A stretch of DNA of 64,000 bases from Pseudomonadota bacterium (GTDB lineage Bacteria > Pseudomonadota > Gammaproteobacteria > Burkholderiales > Burkholderiaceae_C): contig JAFEEF010000010.1 in the NCBI GenBank assembly GCA_018241265.1, positions 1 through 64,000 of the forward strand, in the 5' to 3' direction. Numbering within the stretch: position 1 is the first letter of the stretch; every line of letters begins with the position of its first letter. Positions 31,787-43,629 of this stretch are shown one piece after another. The notes under the pieces are model-generated. The model ran no database searches, was not told the origin of the DNA, and worked only from the letters and a program-made list of their open reading frames with translations. A program made the translations under genes and the position numbers.

Positions 31787-33892
31787 TCAGAAGTTCGCCG
31801 TCAAGGTCAGCCGCAGGCTGCGCGGCTCGACCGGATGGAAGTGGATCCCGTCCTGTGCCGGTCGGCCCGGCAGCCGCGACGTGTAGTAGTAGTCGATGTC
31901 GCTCGCCTTGCTGTCGAACAGATTGAAGACGTCGAGCGCGACCTTGAGGTCGGGCGTGATGCGGTAGCCGACGCGCAGGTAGCCCAGTGTGGTGGCGTTC
32001 GAGCGCTGGCTGTCGTCCTCGATCAGCGCGCGGGGCCCGAAGTAGCGCAGCTGGAACTGGCCGAACCAGGGGCCGTAGTCCGTCACCGTCGCGCCCAGCG
32101 ATGCCACGGTTGCGACCGAGCCGGGGATGTATCTGCCGCCGTGTTCCACGCCGTCGAGCGTGACATCGGTCTGGAACTGGTTGAAGCTCGCACGCGACCA
32201 CGCGAGGTCGGCGTCGAGCAGCAGCCACGAATTCACGACGTAGTGGTTGTTGAACTCGATGCCGTAACGCTTGCTCGCGCCGCTCGGTTCGGTGTCGCCG
32301 GCGTCGCCCGAGAACACCAGCTCGGAGCCGAGGTCGAGCTGCCAGAGCGCGAGCGAGGTCTGCAATCCCGGAACGAGTTCGGTGCGCAGCCCGAGTTCGC
32401 CGCCCTTCGTGCGCACGAGCGGAGGCGAAGGGTCGCCGGGTCCGCGCTCCTTCGGCGTGATGGTCTCGGTCACCCCGCGCGCGTCGTTGCTGTGGAAGCC
32501 CCAGCCGTAGTTGACGAAGTACTCGGTCTTGTTCCACGGCCCGAGGATCAGCGAGAGCTTCGGGCTCGCGATGCCCGCGTTCTTCTTGCCGCTGTTCTCC
32601 GGAATGGAGCTCGACACGTCGAAGTCGTATTGGTCGTAGCGCAAGCCGGCGATGCTGCGCAGCCACGGCGTCCACTGCGTCGCGTTCTGAACGTAGACGC
32701 CGACGCTCGTCTCCCGCACGGTGGCTTCCTGGGTCGTGCCGACGCGCTGCCGTCCGACCGAGCTGTAGAGACCCACCGGATCGAGCCTATCCTGCCGCGC
32801 CTGCAGGCCAACGGTCGTCGTGCCGTCGTAGCCGCCGAGCTTCAGGTCGAAGCTGCGGCTGGTCGCCAGGCCGAAGACCTGGCGGTGCTCGGCCTGCTCG
32901 AACTGATCGGCGTTGACCGGTGCGGATGGGGTCGGGTTGTCGAGGTTGTAGGTGAAGTCGGAGAACAGATCGAGCCGCGAACGGATCGCGTAGGCGTTGA
33001 AGCGGAACGTCCCGTCGGCATACTGCCGCTCCGTGTTGAACGACAAGCTGTAGCGCGCCGTCTGCCCGCCGTCGGTCGGGTCGATCGCGCCGAACCGGTC
33101 GATCAATCCCGCCTGCACGGCGTACTGCGGGATCTGGTCGGTCGAGTTCCAGCCGGCCGAATACGCCATCGCGGTGATCGACGAGCGGTTCGCCGCATCG
33201 CCGAAGCTGTAGCGCAGCACGCCGTTCAGGCGGTGGAACTTCTCGGGGTAGTCCCATGGACCGTTGTTGTGCGCGGCTTCGAGCGCGTAGAGCAGGTTGC
33301 CGTCGCCGAACGGCCGCGACTTGGCGACGAGCGCGCGCTCGTACTCGTGCTCGCCGACCGTCAGCGACGCGATGCCGCGGGGCAAGGTATCGGCGAGGCG
33401 GATGTGCGCCGCGCCGGCCGATGCGAAGTCGCCTTCGTCCGCGTAGTACGGGCCCTTGCGGAAGTCGATCCGGTTGACGAGCTCGGGGATCAGCCAGTTC
33501 AGGTCGCTGTAGCCCTGGCCATGCGCATGGGTCGGCATGTTGACGGGCATGCCGTCGACGTCGGTCGCGAAATCGGTGCCGTGATCGAGGTTGAAGCCGC
33601 GCAGGAAGTACTGGTTCGCCTTGCCGTCGCCGCTGTGCTGCGTGACGATGATGCCGGGCACGAACTCCAGCACTTCGGCCGGACGCAGGGTCGGTCGGTA
33701 CTCGATCAGCTTGGCGGTGACGCTGCCTTCGCTGGCCGCATCCGACGTGCCGACGCCGGTGTCGTAGTTGCCGTTGATCGTCACCGTCGCGAGTTGCTGC
33801 GTCGCGCCGTCGGCCAGCGCCGGGCCGCTGAAGGCGGCGCAGATCGCCGCCGCGACGGCATGGCGGCGCAGCGCAGGCAGGTTCCTCGTCAT
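31787..33892 (-). CDS. TonB-dependent outer-membrane receptor, probably for a metal complex
   Basis: A 701-residue receptor. A signal peptide (AVAAAICAAFSGPALA) is followed by a plug domain with TLRPAEVLEFVPGIIVTQHS, YFLRGFNLDHGTDFATDVDG and RIDFRKGPYYADEGDF. The rest is a 22-strand-type barrel ending in LRLTLTANF with a terminal Phe, as usual for outer-membrane proteins. No TonB box is confidently read. A GGAGGGAAG ribosome site precedes the ATG. The substrate is unknown, but its tail-to-tail position with two Ni/Co permease genes makes import of a nickel or cobalt chelate the best guess. The plug contains a His-bearing NMPTHAHGQGYSDL stretch. Confidence 0.9.
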   Translation of the reverse strand: MTRNLPALRRHAVAAAICAAFSGPALADGATQQLATVTINGNYDTGVGTSDAASEGSVTAKLIEYRPTLRPAEVLEFVPGIIVTQHSGDGKANQYFLRGFNLDHGTDFATDVDGMPVNMPTHAHGQGYSDLNWLIPELVNRIDFRKGPYYADEGDFASAGAAHIRLADTLPRGIASLTVGEHEYERALVAKSRPFGDGNLLYALEAAHNNGPWDYPEKFHRLNGVLRYSFGDAANRSSITAMAYSAGWNSTDQIPQYAVQAGLIDRFGAIDPTDGGQTARYSLSFNTERQYADGTFRFNAYAIRSRLDLFSDFTYNLDNPTPSAPVNADQFEQAEHRQVFGLATSRSFDLKLGGYDGTTTVGLQARQDRLDPVGLYSSVGRQRVGTTQEATVRETSVGVYVQNATQWTPWLRSIAGLRYDQYDFDVSSSIPENSGKKNAGIASPKLSLILGPWNKTEYFVNYGWGFHSNDARGVTETITPKERGPGDPSPPLVRTKGGELGLRTELVPGLQTSLALWQLDLGSELVFSGDAGDTEPSGASKRYGIEFNNHYVVNSWLLLDADLAWSRASFNQFQTDVTLDGVEHGGRYIPGSVATVASLGATVTDYGPWFGQFQLRYFGPRALIEDDSQRSNATTLGYLRVGYRITPDLKVALDVFNLFDSKASDIDYYYTSRLPGRPAQDGIHFHPVEPRSLRLTLTANF

Positions 33893-34077
33893 CTTCCCTC
33901 CGGAGTGGCGCAGCGAAACGTGACGTTGCTACGCGCGACCCGGAGGTACGGATGCACCGGTGTGTCGGGAGATCCGCTCGGGCGCATGAAGCATGCGATC
34001 GTCGGACACTGAATCGATCGTGGTCCTGCCGATGCGGCCATCGCAGGCGCCGAGGCTGCGGCCGTCCTCGACGAGGT

Positions 34078-34896
34078 TCAGCCGGGCCGCTGCGCCTGCG
34101 CGCATTCGACCTGGATCACCTCGCGCCGGCCGCCGTCGATGCGCACCGCGGTGAGCTGCCCGCCCCAGACGCAACCGGTGTCGATCGCCAGCAGGTCGGG
34201 CCGCTCGACGAGGCCGAGCGTCGACCAGTGGCCGAACGCGATCGGCGTGCCCGCGGTGCGGCGGCTCGGCGCGTCGAACCACGGCCGGTAACCGGGCGGC
34301 GCGCCGGCGGCGTCCTTGGTCTTCAGGTCGAGCGTGCCGTCGTCGGCGACGAAGCGGATGCGCGTCAGCACGTTGACGATGAAGCGCAGCCGCGGCGCGC
34401 CCTGCAGCGCCGGATCCCAGCGCAGCGGCTCGTCGCCGTACATCTCGGCGAGGAAGGCGCCGATGTCGTCGCCTTGCAGCACGGCCTCGACCTCGGCGGC
34501 GAGCGCGAGCGTCTCGGCCGCATCCCATGGCGGCACGACGCCCGCATGCACCATCAGCCAGCCTTCCTCGTGGACCGCGAGGCGCCGCTGGCTCAGCCAT
34601 TCGATCCAGCGGTCGCGATCGGGCGCCTGCAGGATGTCGTCCAGCGTGTCGCTGCGGTGCACGCGCCGGAGGCCATGCGCGACCGCGAGCAGGCTCAGGT
34701 CGTGGTTGCCGATCAGGCAGGTCGCGGCTGAACCGAGGTCGCGCAAGGTGCGCAAGGTATCGAGCGAGCGCGGCCCGCGGTTGACGAGATCGCCGAGCAC
34801 GTAGAGGCGATCGCGCGACGGCGAGAAGGCGATCTTCGCGAGCAGATCCTCGAGCGCATCGCAGCAGCCTTGCAGGTCTCCTACGAGATAGTCCAT
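34078..34896 (-). CDS. apaH: Bis(5'-nucleosyl)-tetraphosphatase, symmetrical
   Basis: A 272-residue enzyme that splits diadenosine tetraphosphate into two ADP, controlling the level of this stress nucleotide. It is a calcineurin-type metallophosphatase: MDYLVGDLQGCCDALEDLL, LGDLVNRGPRSL and CLIGNHDLSLLA are the three metal-binding motifs, and HAGVVPPW and FGHWSTLGL complete the ApaH pattern. Length matches characterised ApaH. It is a single gene, not next to ksgA as in Escherichia coli, and is divergent from the CorC-like gene with a 47-bp gap. Confidence 0.95.
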   Translation of the reverse strand: MDYLVGDLQGCCDALEDLLAKIAFSPSRDRLYVLGDLVNRGPRSLDTLRTLRDLGSAATCLIGNHDLSLLAVAHGLRRVHRSDTLDDILQAPDRDRWIEWLSQRRLAVHEEGWLMVHAGVVPPWDAAETLALAAEVEAVLQGDDIGAFLAEMYGDEPLRWDPALQGAPRLRFIVNVLTRIRFVADDGTLDLKTKDAAGAPPGYRPWFDAPSRRTAGTPIAFGHWSTLGLVERPDLLAIDTGCVWGGQLTAVRIDGGRREVIQVECAQAQRPG

Positions 34897-34943
34897 CGGC
34901 CGATTCTGCTACGCTAGCCGGATCGCCTCGACGCCCGCCGCGA

Positions 34944-36251
34944 ATGGACGTTGTCCTATTGCTCTTTCTGGTTCTGGTCAACGCCGTATTCGCGATGTCC
35001 GAGATGGCCCTGACGGCGGCGCGCAAGGCGCGGTTGCAGGTGATGGTGGAAGACGGCGTCTCCGGGGCCGAGGCGGCGCTGAAGCTGCACGAGCAGCCGA
35101 CCCGCTTCCTGTCGGTGGTGCAGATCGGCATCACGTCGATCGGCATCCTGAACGGCATCGTCGGCGACGCCGCGTTCTCCGGGCCGTTCGCCGAATGGCT
35201 GCGCAGCACCTTCCACGTGAGCCAGAAGGCGTCCGAGATCAGCGCGACGGCGCTGGTCGTGCTGGTCATCACGTTCATCACGATCATCTTCGGCGAGCTG
35301 GTGCCCAAGCGCATCGGCCAGACCCATCCGGAGACGGTGGCGCGCCTGGTCTCGAGGCCGATGGAATGGCTGTCGTGGATAGGCCGGCCGTTCGTGCGGC
35401 TACTCAGCCTCAGCACCGACACGACCTTGCGCCTGCTCGGCATCGAGCATGGCGCGGTACGCAGCGTCACCGAGGAGGAGATCGCCGCGAGCCTGGAAGA
35501 AGGGCTGGACGCCGGCGTCATCGAGGCGCAGGAACACAAGATGGTGCGCAACGTGTTCCGCCTCGACGACCGCCAGGTCGGCTCGATGATGATTCCGCGC
35601 GCCGAGATGGTCTGGATCGATGCGGCCAGCTCGCCCGGCGAGGTGCTGCAGAACATCTCGGAGAGCGAGCATTCGCGCTACCCGGTGTGCCGCGGCAGCC
35701 TCGACGACGTGCTCGGCGTGGTTTCGACGCAGAGCCTCTTGCGCCAGCTGATGGAGGGCAAGCCGCTCTCGCTGTCGGACTCGCTGCAGCCGTCGGTCTT
35801 CGTGCCCGAGACGCTGACCGGCATGGAGCTGCTCGACCAGTTCCGCGTGTCCAATGCGCAGCTCGTCTTCGTCGTCGACGAGTACGGCGAGGTCCAGGGC
35901 ATGATCACCGTGCGCGACGTGCTGGAGGCGATCGCCGGCGAGTTCACGACGCCGACCGACGAGGATTCCTGGGCGGTGCAGCGCAGCGACGGCAGCTGGC
36001 TGTTCGACGGCCTGATCCCGGTGCCAGAATTGAAGGACAGGCTCGCGCTGAAGGAGCTGCCCGAGGAAGACCGCGGCCGCTACAACACGCTGGCCGGCAT
36101 GATCATGCTGCTGCTCGGCCGGCTTGCGCACACCGCCGACGCAGTCGAATGGGAAGGCTGGCGCTTCGAGGTCGTCGACCTCGACGGCAAGCGCGTCGAC
36201 AAGGTGCTCGCGAGCCCGTTGCCCGAAACTTTTGCCGGAGAAACCGCTTGA
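34944..36251 (+). CDS. CNNM/CorC-type membrane protein with CBS domains (hemolysin family)
   Basis: A 435-residue inner-membrane protein. Residues 1-195 form a DUF21/CNNM transmembrane domain (VLLLFLVLVNAVFAMSEMAL; FITIIFGELVPKRIGQTHPE). Two CBS domains follow (SMMIPRAEMVWIDAA; VDEYGEVQGMITVRDVLEAI), and a CorC/HlyC C-terminal domain ends the chain. Relatives are implicated in magnesium, cobalt or sodium transport and are often misnamed hemolysins. The ATG at 34944 places the first helix at the very N-terminus. The stop overlaps the TTG start of the SapC gene. Confidence 0.92.
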   Translation: MDVVLLLFLVLVNAVFAMSEMALTAARKARLQVMVEDGVSGAEAALKLHEQPTRFLSVVQIGITSIGILNGIVGDAAFSGPFAEWLRSTFHVSQKASEISATALVVLVITFITIIFGELVPKRIGQTHPETVARLVSRPMEWLSWIGRPFVRLLSLSTDTTLRLLGIEHGAVRSVTEEEIAASLEEGLDAGVIEAQEHKMVRNVFRLDDRQVGSMMIPRAEMVWIDAASSPGEVLQNISESEHSRYPVCRGSLDDVLGVVSTQSLLRQLMEGKPLSLSDSLQPSVFVPETLTGMELLDQFRVSNAQLVFVVDEYGEVQGMITVRDVLEAIAGEFTTPTDEDSWAVQRSDGSWLFDGLIPVPELKDRLALKELPEEDRGRYNTLAGMIMLLLGRLAHTADAVEWEGWRFEVVDLDGKRVDKVLASPLPETFAGETA

Positions 36252-37015
36252 TCCCTCCCGTTCTCTATCGCCAGCCGGTACCGCTCGATTCCAATCTCCA
36301 TCGCACGAAGCGGCTCGTCGATCAGCCCGACTTCAGCAGCGCGGCCGCCATGCACCTGGCTTACGTGTCGGTGGCCGAGCTGCCGATCGCGGCGCTCGAC
36401 TTCATCGTCGTCTTCATCGAGGCCGCCGCGCCGCCCCCGGGCGGCAAGTCGCCGCTGCTGCCGGTCGCGCTGCTCGGGGCCCAGGTCGACGAGAACCTGT
36501 ACCTGCAGGACGGTCAGTGGACGAGCCGCTACATCCCGGCGTTCTTCCGCCGGCATCCGTTCGCCAACGGTCCGCGCCGCGGCCGGGACGACCAGCCGGT
36601 GGTGCTGGTCGACACGGCGAGCCCGCGCCTGTCCGAGACCGAAGGCCAGCGCCTGTTCGACGACGACGGCAAGCCGAGCGAGGCGCTGAACGGCTGGCTC
36701 GGCTTCCTCAACATGTTCGACCGCGAATACCAGCAGACCATCGAGTTCTGCGCCACGCTGCAGCAGCGCGACCTGCTGAAGCCGATGTCCGCGCAGATGA
36801 CCTTGCCGGACGGGCAGGAACTATCGCTCGGCGGCTTCCTGGTCTTCGACACCGACAAGTACCGCGCGCTGTCGCAGCGGGTCAAGGCCGAGCTCGCGGA
36901 CAACGGCATGCTCACGGTGTTGCACACGCACCTCGCGTCGCTCGGCAACATCCGCTACCTGGCCGAGCGCAAGGCACGCCGCCTGGGCAAGAGCAGCGCG
37001 ACCACGCCGACCTGA
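36248..37015 (+). CDS. SapC family protein
   Basis: A 255-residue protein of the SapC family, with the family's typical PVPLDSNLHRTKRLVDQPDF opening, LPVALLGAQVDENLYL, RYIPAFFRRHPF and the C-terminal AHL-like segments (TVLHTHLASLGNIRYLAER). SapC was named from Campylobacter surface-layer loci, but the molecular function in proteobacteria is unknown. The start is a TTG overlapping the upstream stop (TTGA) with a GGAG site before it; no ATG fits the conserved N-terminus. Translational coupling with the CBS-domain gene is likely. Confidence 0.88.
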   Translation: MIPPVLYRQPVPLDSNLHRTKRLVDQPDFSSAAAMHLAYVSVAELPIAALDFIVVFIEAAAPPPGGKSPLLPVALLGAQVDENLYLQDGQWTSRYIPAFFRRHPFANGPRRGRDDQPVVLVDTASPRLSETEGQRLFDDDGKPSEALNGWLGFLNMFDREYQQTIEFCATLQQRDLLKPMSAQMTLPDGQELSLGGFLVFDTDKYRALSQRVKAELADNGMLTVLHTHLASLGNIRYLAERKARRLGKSSATTPT

Positions 37016-37031
37016 GCAGTTGCAGGCCGTC

Positions 37032-38384
37032 ATGTCGGGCGCGCCCTTCGAACGCTTTCTCGGCACGTCCGAGATGCTCGCTGCGTTCGATGCGAGCGCC
37101 CTGTTCCAGGGCATGCTCGACTTCGAGGCCGCGCTGGCGCGCGCCGAGGCCGCCGAAGGTTCGATCCCGCCTGCCGCGGCCGGCTTCATCGCCGCGGCCT
37201 GCCATGTGCGCCGCTACGACGTCGATGCGCTCGAAGCGGCCGGCGCGCGTGCCGGCTCGCTGGCGATTCCGCTCGTCAAGGCGCTGACCGAGGCGGTCGC
37301 CGCGGTCGATGCCGAGGCCGCGGGCTATGTGCACTGGGGCAGCACCAGCCAGGACGTCATCGACACCGCGATGGTGCTGGCGACGCGGCGTGCGCTGCAG
37401 CTCATCGATGCCGATCTCGGCCGGCTGATCGACGCGCTGCGCGAGCTCGATGCGCGCCATGGCGCCGCGGCGATGCTCGGCCGCACCCTGCTGCAGCCGG
37501 CGCAGGTGATCAGCTTCGGCTTCAAGCTCGTCAGCTGGATCGCGCCGCTGGTGCGCGCACGCACGCGCCTGCGCGCCGCCGCGCGCGATGCGCTGCGGTT
37601 GCAGCTCGGCGGCGCGGTCGGCACGTTGGCCATGTTGGGCGAGCGTGGGCCGGCGGTGGCCGCACGCATGGCCGCCGATCTCGGCCTCGCGGCCACTGCG
37701 GGTGCCTGGCAGACCCAGCGCGACGACTGGGTGCTGCTCGGCTGCGAGGTCGGCGTGCTGGCCGGCTCGCTCGGCAAGATCGCCGCCGACATCGCGCTGC
37801 TCGCGCAGGGCGAGATCGCCGAAGTCGCCGAGCCGTCGGGCGCCGGCCGCGGCGGCTCGTCGGCGATGCCGCACAAGCGCAATCCGGTCGCCTCGATGAT
37901 CGCGCTGGCTGCGGCGACGCGCACGCCGCAACGCGTGGCCGCGCTGCTGGCCGCCATGCCGCAGCAGCACGAGCGCGGCCTCGGCAACTGGCAGGCCGAG
38001 CTGGCCGAATGGCCGGGGCTGTTCGTATCGACGCACGGCGCGCTGCATGCGCTCGCCGACGCCGCCGGCGGGCTGACGGTCGATGCCGCGCGCATGCGCG
38101 CCAACATCGAGGCGCTGCAAGGGCTGGTCTTCAGCGAAGCCGCGGCGATGGTGTTCGCGCCGCATCTCGGCATGGCGCGCGCGCAGGCGCTCGTCGAGCA
38201 GTGCTCGAAGGACGCGATCGCGAACGGCCGGCACCTGCGCGACGCGACGCAGACGGCGCGGGCCGCCGATGCCGGCCTCGCGGCGCTGGTGTCCGCCGCC
38301 GACGTCGACGCCGCGTTCGACGTCGACCGCGCCGCGGCGCAGGCGACCGCGGTGGCGCGCCGCCAGCTCGATGCCCTCCACTGA
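37032..38384 (+). CDS. pcaB: 3-carboxy-cis,cis-muconate cycloisomerase
   Basis: A 450-residue member of the fumarase/aspartase superfamily. The superfamily signature appears as GRGGSSAMPHKRNP, and VHWGSTSQDVIDTA is the second active-site region. In the protocatechuate branch of the beta-ketoadipate pathway PcaB converts carboxymuconate to carboxymuconolactone. The next gene encodes the following two steps, which supports this over adenylosuccinate lyase or argininosuccinate lyase. The ATG at 37032 is preferred over a TTG at 37020. The upstream SapC gene is unrelated by function, and no pcaGH genes are in the window. Confidence 0.93.
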   Translation: MSGAPFERFLGTSEMLAAFDASALFQGMLDFEAALARAEAAEGSIPPAAAGFIAAACHVRRYDVDALEAAGARAGSLAIPLVKALTEAVAAVDAEAAGYVHWGSTSQDVIDTAMVLATRRALQLIDADLGRLIDALRELDARHGAAAMLGRTLLQPAQVISFGFKLVSWIAPLVRARTRLRAAARDALRLQLGGAVGTLAMLGERGPAVAARMAADLGLAATAGAWQTQRDDWVLLGCEVGVLAGSLGKIAADIALLAQGEIAEVAEPSGAGRGGSSAMPHKRNPVASMIALAAATRTPQRVAALLAAMPQQHERGLGNWQAELAEWPGLFVSTHGALHALADAAGGLTVDAARMRANIEALQGLVFSEAAAMVFAPHLGMARAQALVEQCSKDAIANGRHLRDATQTARAADAGLAALVSAADVDAAFDVDRAAAQATAVARRQLDALH

Positions 38385-38396
38385 TCGAGGTTCAGC

Positions 38397-39614
38397 ATGG
38401 ATACCGACCGCCCGCAACAGGACGACTTCGATCGCGGCGTACTGAACCGCCGCGCGGTGCTCGGCGACGCCTGGGTCGACAAGTCGCTGGGCAACGCGAC
38501 CGCCTTCAACGCCGAGTTCCAGGAGTTGATCACGCGCTATGCGTGGCATTCGATCTGGGGCCGGCCCGGGCTCGATCACACGACGCGACGCCTGCTCGTG
38601 CTCGGCATGACGATGGGCCTGGCGCGCTGGGAGGAGTTCGAGCTGCACTGCGGCGCGGCGATCCGCGCCGGCGTGCCGCTCGAGCTGATCAAGGAAACGC
38701 TGATGCAGGGCGCGATCTACTGCGGCGTGCCGGCCGCCAACACCGCGTTCAAGATCGCGCTCGAACTGCTGAAGCACGAAGGCCGCACGCCGCCGCCGCA
38801 ATCGCTCGCCGCCGACGTGCGCGTCGCGACGCACCATACCTTCAGCCGGCCGCAGCTCGCGGTCAGCGTGCAGGGGAAGGGCGCGCCGGTCGTGCTGGCC
38901 CATGCGCTCGGCCTCGATCGCCGCATGTGGGACGACCACGCCGCCGGCCTCGCCGCGACGCACGAGGTGCTGCGCTACGACCAGCGCGGGCACGGCGCGT
39001 CGGCGATCCCGCCCGGTCCGTACACGATGGACGCGCTGGTCGACGATGCCGCTCGGCTGGTCCGCGAGTGGGGGCGCGGACCGGTGGTCTGGATCGGGCT
39101 GTCGATGGGCGGCATGGTCGGGCAGGGGCTCGCGATCCGTCATCCGGAGCTGGTGCGCGGTCTCGTGCTCGCCAACACCGGCGCGCAGTACCCGGCGGCC
39201 GCGAAAGAGGCCTGGGCGCAGCGCATCGCCAAGGTCGAGGCGGGCGGCATGGCGGCGATCGTCGAGATGGTGATCGAGCGCTACCTGCATCCCGGCCATC
39301 GCGCCGCGCATCCGTCCGCGGTCGAATCGCTGCGCCGCACCTTGCTGCGCAGCGATCCGGCCGGCTACGTCGCTTGCTGCCATGCGGTCGCGAACGTCGA
39401 CTGGCTGGAGTCGCTCGCGGCCGTGCGCTGCCCGACGCTCGTGATCGCCGGCCGGCTCGACCTCGGCGCGCCGGTCGCGATGTCCGAAGCGATCGCGTCG
39501 CGCATTCCCGGCGCCGCGCTCGTCGTGCTCGAAGAGGCGTCGCACCTCAGCGTCGCCGAGCAGCCGGCCTTGTTCGCCGAGCAGGTGCAGCGCTTCCTCG
39601 CCCGCGCGAGCTGA
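38397..39614 (+). CDS. Fused 4-carboxymuconolactone decarboxylase and 3-oxoadipate enol-lactonase (PcaC-PcaD order)
   Basis: A 405-residue two-domain enzyme. Residues about 1-130 are a carboxymuconolactone decarboxylase (RRAVLGDAWVDKSLGNATAF, ELHCGAAIRAGVPLELIKET, GAIYCGVPAANTAF). Residues about 145-405 are an alpha/beta hydrolase with Ser-236 in WIGLSMGGMVGQ, Asp in GRLDLGAPVA and His in EEASHLSVAEQP, the pattern of enol-lactonase PcaD. Together they turn carboxymuconolactone into 3-oxoadipate, the next two steps after PcaB, whose gene ends 12 bp upstream. Fusions called PcaL are known, but those described from actinobacteria have the hydrolase first; here the decarboxylase is first. A GAGG site precedes the ATG. 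Confidence 0.92.
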   Translation: MDTDRPQQDDFDRGVLNRRAVLGDAWVDKSLGNATAFNAEFQELITRYAWHSIWGRPGLDHTTRRLLVLGMTMGLARWEEFELHCGAAIRAGVPLELIKETLMQGAIYCGVPAANTAFKIALELLKHEGRTPPPQSLAADVRVATHHTFSRPQLAVSVQGKGAPVVLAHALGLDRRMWDDHAAGLAATHEVLRYDQRGHGASAIPPGPYTMDALVDDAARLVREWGRGPVVWIGLSMGGMVGQGLAIRHPELVRGLVLANTGAQYPAAAKEAWAQRIAKVEAGGMAAIVEMVIERYLHPGHRAAHPSAVESLRRTLLRSDPAGYVACCHAVANVDWLESLAAVRCPTLVIAGRLDLGAPVAMSEAIASRIPGAALVVLEEASHLSVAEQPALFAEQVQRFLARAS

Positions 39615-39636
39615 GCAAGGTCGCCGGAAAGATGGG

Positions 39637-40440
39637 CTAGCGCGACGTGTCGGCGCGCTGGCGTCGCCGCCCGGCATACAACGCGACCGCACCCAGCGCC
39701 CACAGCGCGGCCGTCGCCGGCTCGGGCACCGCGGCGATCGCGGCGTCGGGCAGCGTGAGCGTATAGCTCCAGGCGTTGTCCTGCGTCGGCGGCACGCCAT
39801 CGGCGGTGAAGCTGCCGGTGTTGTTCTCGATGCGATAGCGGCCGGCCGCCAGCGTGCCGTCGCGATCGAAAACCACGCCCTGCGTTTCGAGCGCGCCTAT
39901 CCACACCGGGAGCCAGCGGTGCGCCAGGTCGCTCCAGGTATCGAGCTCGACCCACTGGCCGAGCGTGGTGTCGCTGTGGAACTGGAACGGCGTCGCGTCC
40001 GTCAGTGCGAACTCGAGCGATTGCGTGTTGCTGCCGGTGATCGAGACCGTCGCGGCGCAAGGCGCGCAACCCGGGCCGACGACCGCCGAGCTCTCGTCGA
40101 GGTGCAGGTTGCCTGAGCCGCTGATCGTGTGGGCATCGGCGTCGAGCGCGTAGGTCTGCGCGAGGTCCCAGTTCACCGTGTAGGTCACCGACCACGACAG
40201 GTAGGAGCCGACGAAGGTGTGCGTGCTGCCGATCGCGAGGTCGGTCGGGTCGAAGCTCGTGACCGGCGTGTCGGGGCCGTCGCTGCCGCTGTCGCCGGCG
40301 ATCGCGAAGCCGCCGAAGTAGTCGACGCGCGTGAGCGACGTGCGCGTGTCGACCGTGGCCAGGGTCTCGGCCTGTGCCGCGAAGGCCGCGGCGCCGAGCA
40401 CGGCCGCCGCGATGCCGCGCTGGTAGGGGCGTGACGTCAT
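39637..40440 (-). CDS. PEP-CTERM sorted exported protein
   Basis: A 267-residue protein with a signal peptide (GIAAAVLGAAAFAAQA) and a C-terminal PEP-CTERM tail: VPEPATAALWALGAVALYAG followed by basic RRRQR. This tail directs proteins to the exosortase pathway and usually means surface or matrix localisation. The middle is a Thr/Ser-rich beta-type region with two close Cys (GPGCAPCAAT). Function unknown. It is followed upstream on the same strand by another small secreted protein and the kinase/sigma pair. The exosortase is not in the window. Confidence 0.88.
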   Translation of the reverse strand: MTSRPYQRGIAAAVLGAAAFAAQAETLATVDTRTSLTRVDYFGGFAIAGDSGSDGPDTPVTSFDPTDLAIGSTHTFVGSYLSWSVTYTVNWDLAQTYALDADAHTISGSGNLHLDESSAVVGPGCAPCAATVSITGSNTQSLEFALTDATPFQFHSDTTLGQWVELDTWSDLAHRWLPVWIGALETQGVVFDRDGTLAAGRYRIENNTGSFTADGVPPTQDNAWSYTLTLPDAAIAAVPEPATAALWALGAVALYAGRRRQRADTSR

Positions 40441-40451
40441 CGCGGCCTCCG

Positions 40452-40841
40452 TCAGAACTTCAGCGTGACGTCGACGGTCTGGCCGTCGGCGAGGTCGATG
40501 TTGTCGATCATCTCCTCGAACACCTGGTTGTTCTTGTCGTCCTCGTACTTGAAGCGCAGGTCGCGCTTGGCGTTGCCGCTGCAGCTCATGTCGGTCGTCC
40601 ACGGCACGCTGCCGGTCGCACCGGCGGCGATCGTCGTGTTGGAGAAGTCCATCTTGCTCCACCAGCCGCCGTTGACGCGCGACTGGCTGTCGTCGCCGCG
40701 CACGGTCACCTTGTCGGCATTGGCGTTCTTGAACTTCAGCGTGACGGTGCACTTGGCCATCGCCGGCGCGGCAGCGGCGAGGCAGACGCTGGTGCCGATG
40801 GCGGCGATGACGTGGCGCAAGGTGGTCGTGGTGATGCTCAT
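40452..40841 (-). CDS. Small exported protein of unknown function
   Basis: A 129-residue protein with a clear signal peptide (AAIGTSVCLAAAAPAMA). The mature domain of about 100 residues is beta-rich (KCTVTLKFKNANADKVTVRG; ADGQTVDVTLKF) with two Cys that could form one disulfide. I do not recognise the family. It lies 11 bases upstream of the PEP-CTERM gene on the same strand and 105 bases downstream of the kinase gene, suggesting that the group may respond to the sigma factor and kinase. Confidence 0.75.
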   Translation of the reverse strand: MSITTTTLRHVIAAIGTSVCLAAAAPAMAKCTVTLKFKNANADKVTVRGDDSQSRVNGGWWSKMDFSNTTIAAGATGSVPWTTDMSCSGNAKRDLRFKYEDDKNNQVFEEMIDNIDLADGQTVDVTLKF

Positions 40842-40946
40842 GGTCGATGGCTCCTGGAGGCGGTCGATGGCCGCACCCCCGCGGCGCGTCCATGTCCGGT
40901 TGAGACGCGATCGCGCGCGCCGCCGGCCATCGCGCCGGCCGACGAG

Positions 40947-43628
<2,682 letters not shown>

Positions 43629-43629
43629 G

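Noticed and set aside
37032-38384. Adenylosuccinate lyase or argininosuccinate lyase
   Set aside because: The superfamily signature fits both, but the adjacent PcaC-PcaD fusion and the overall sequence favour the muconate cycloisomerase.
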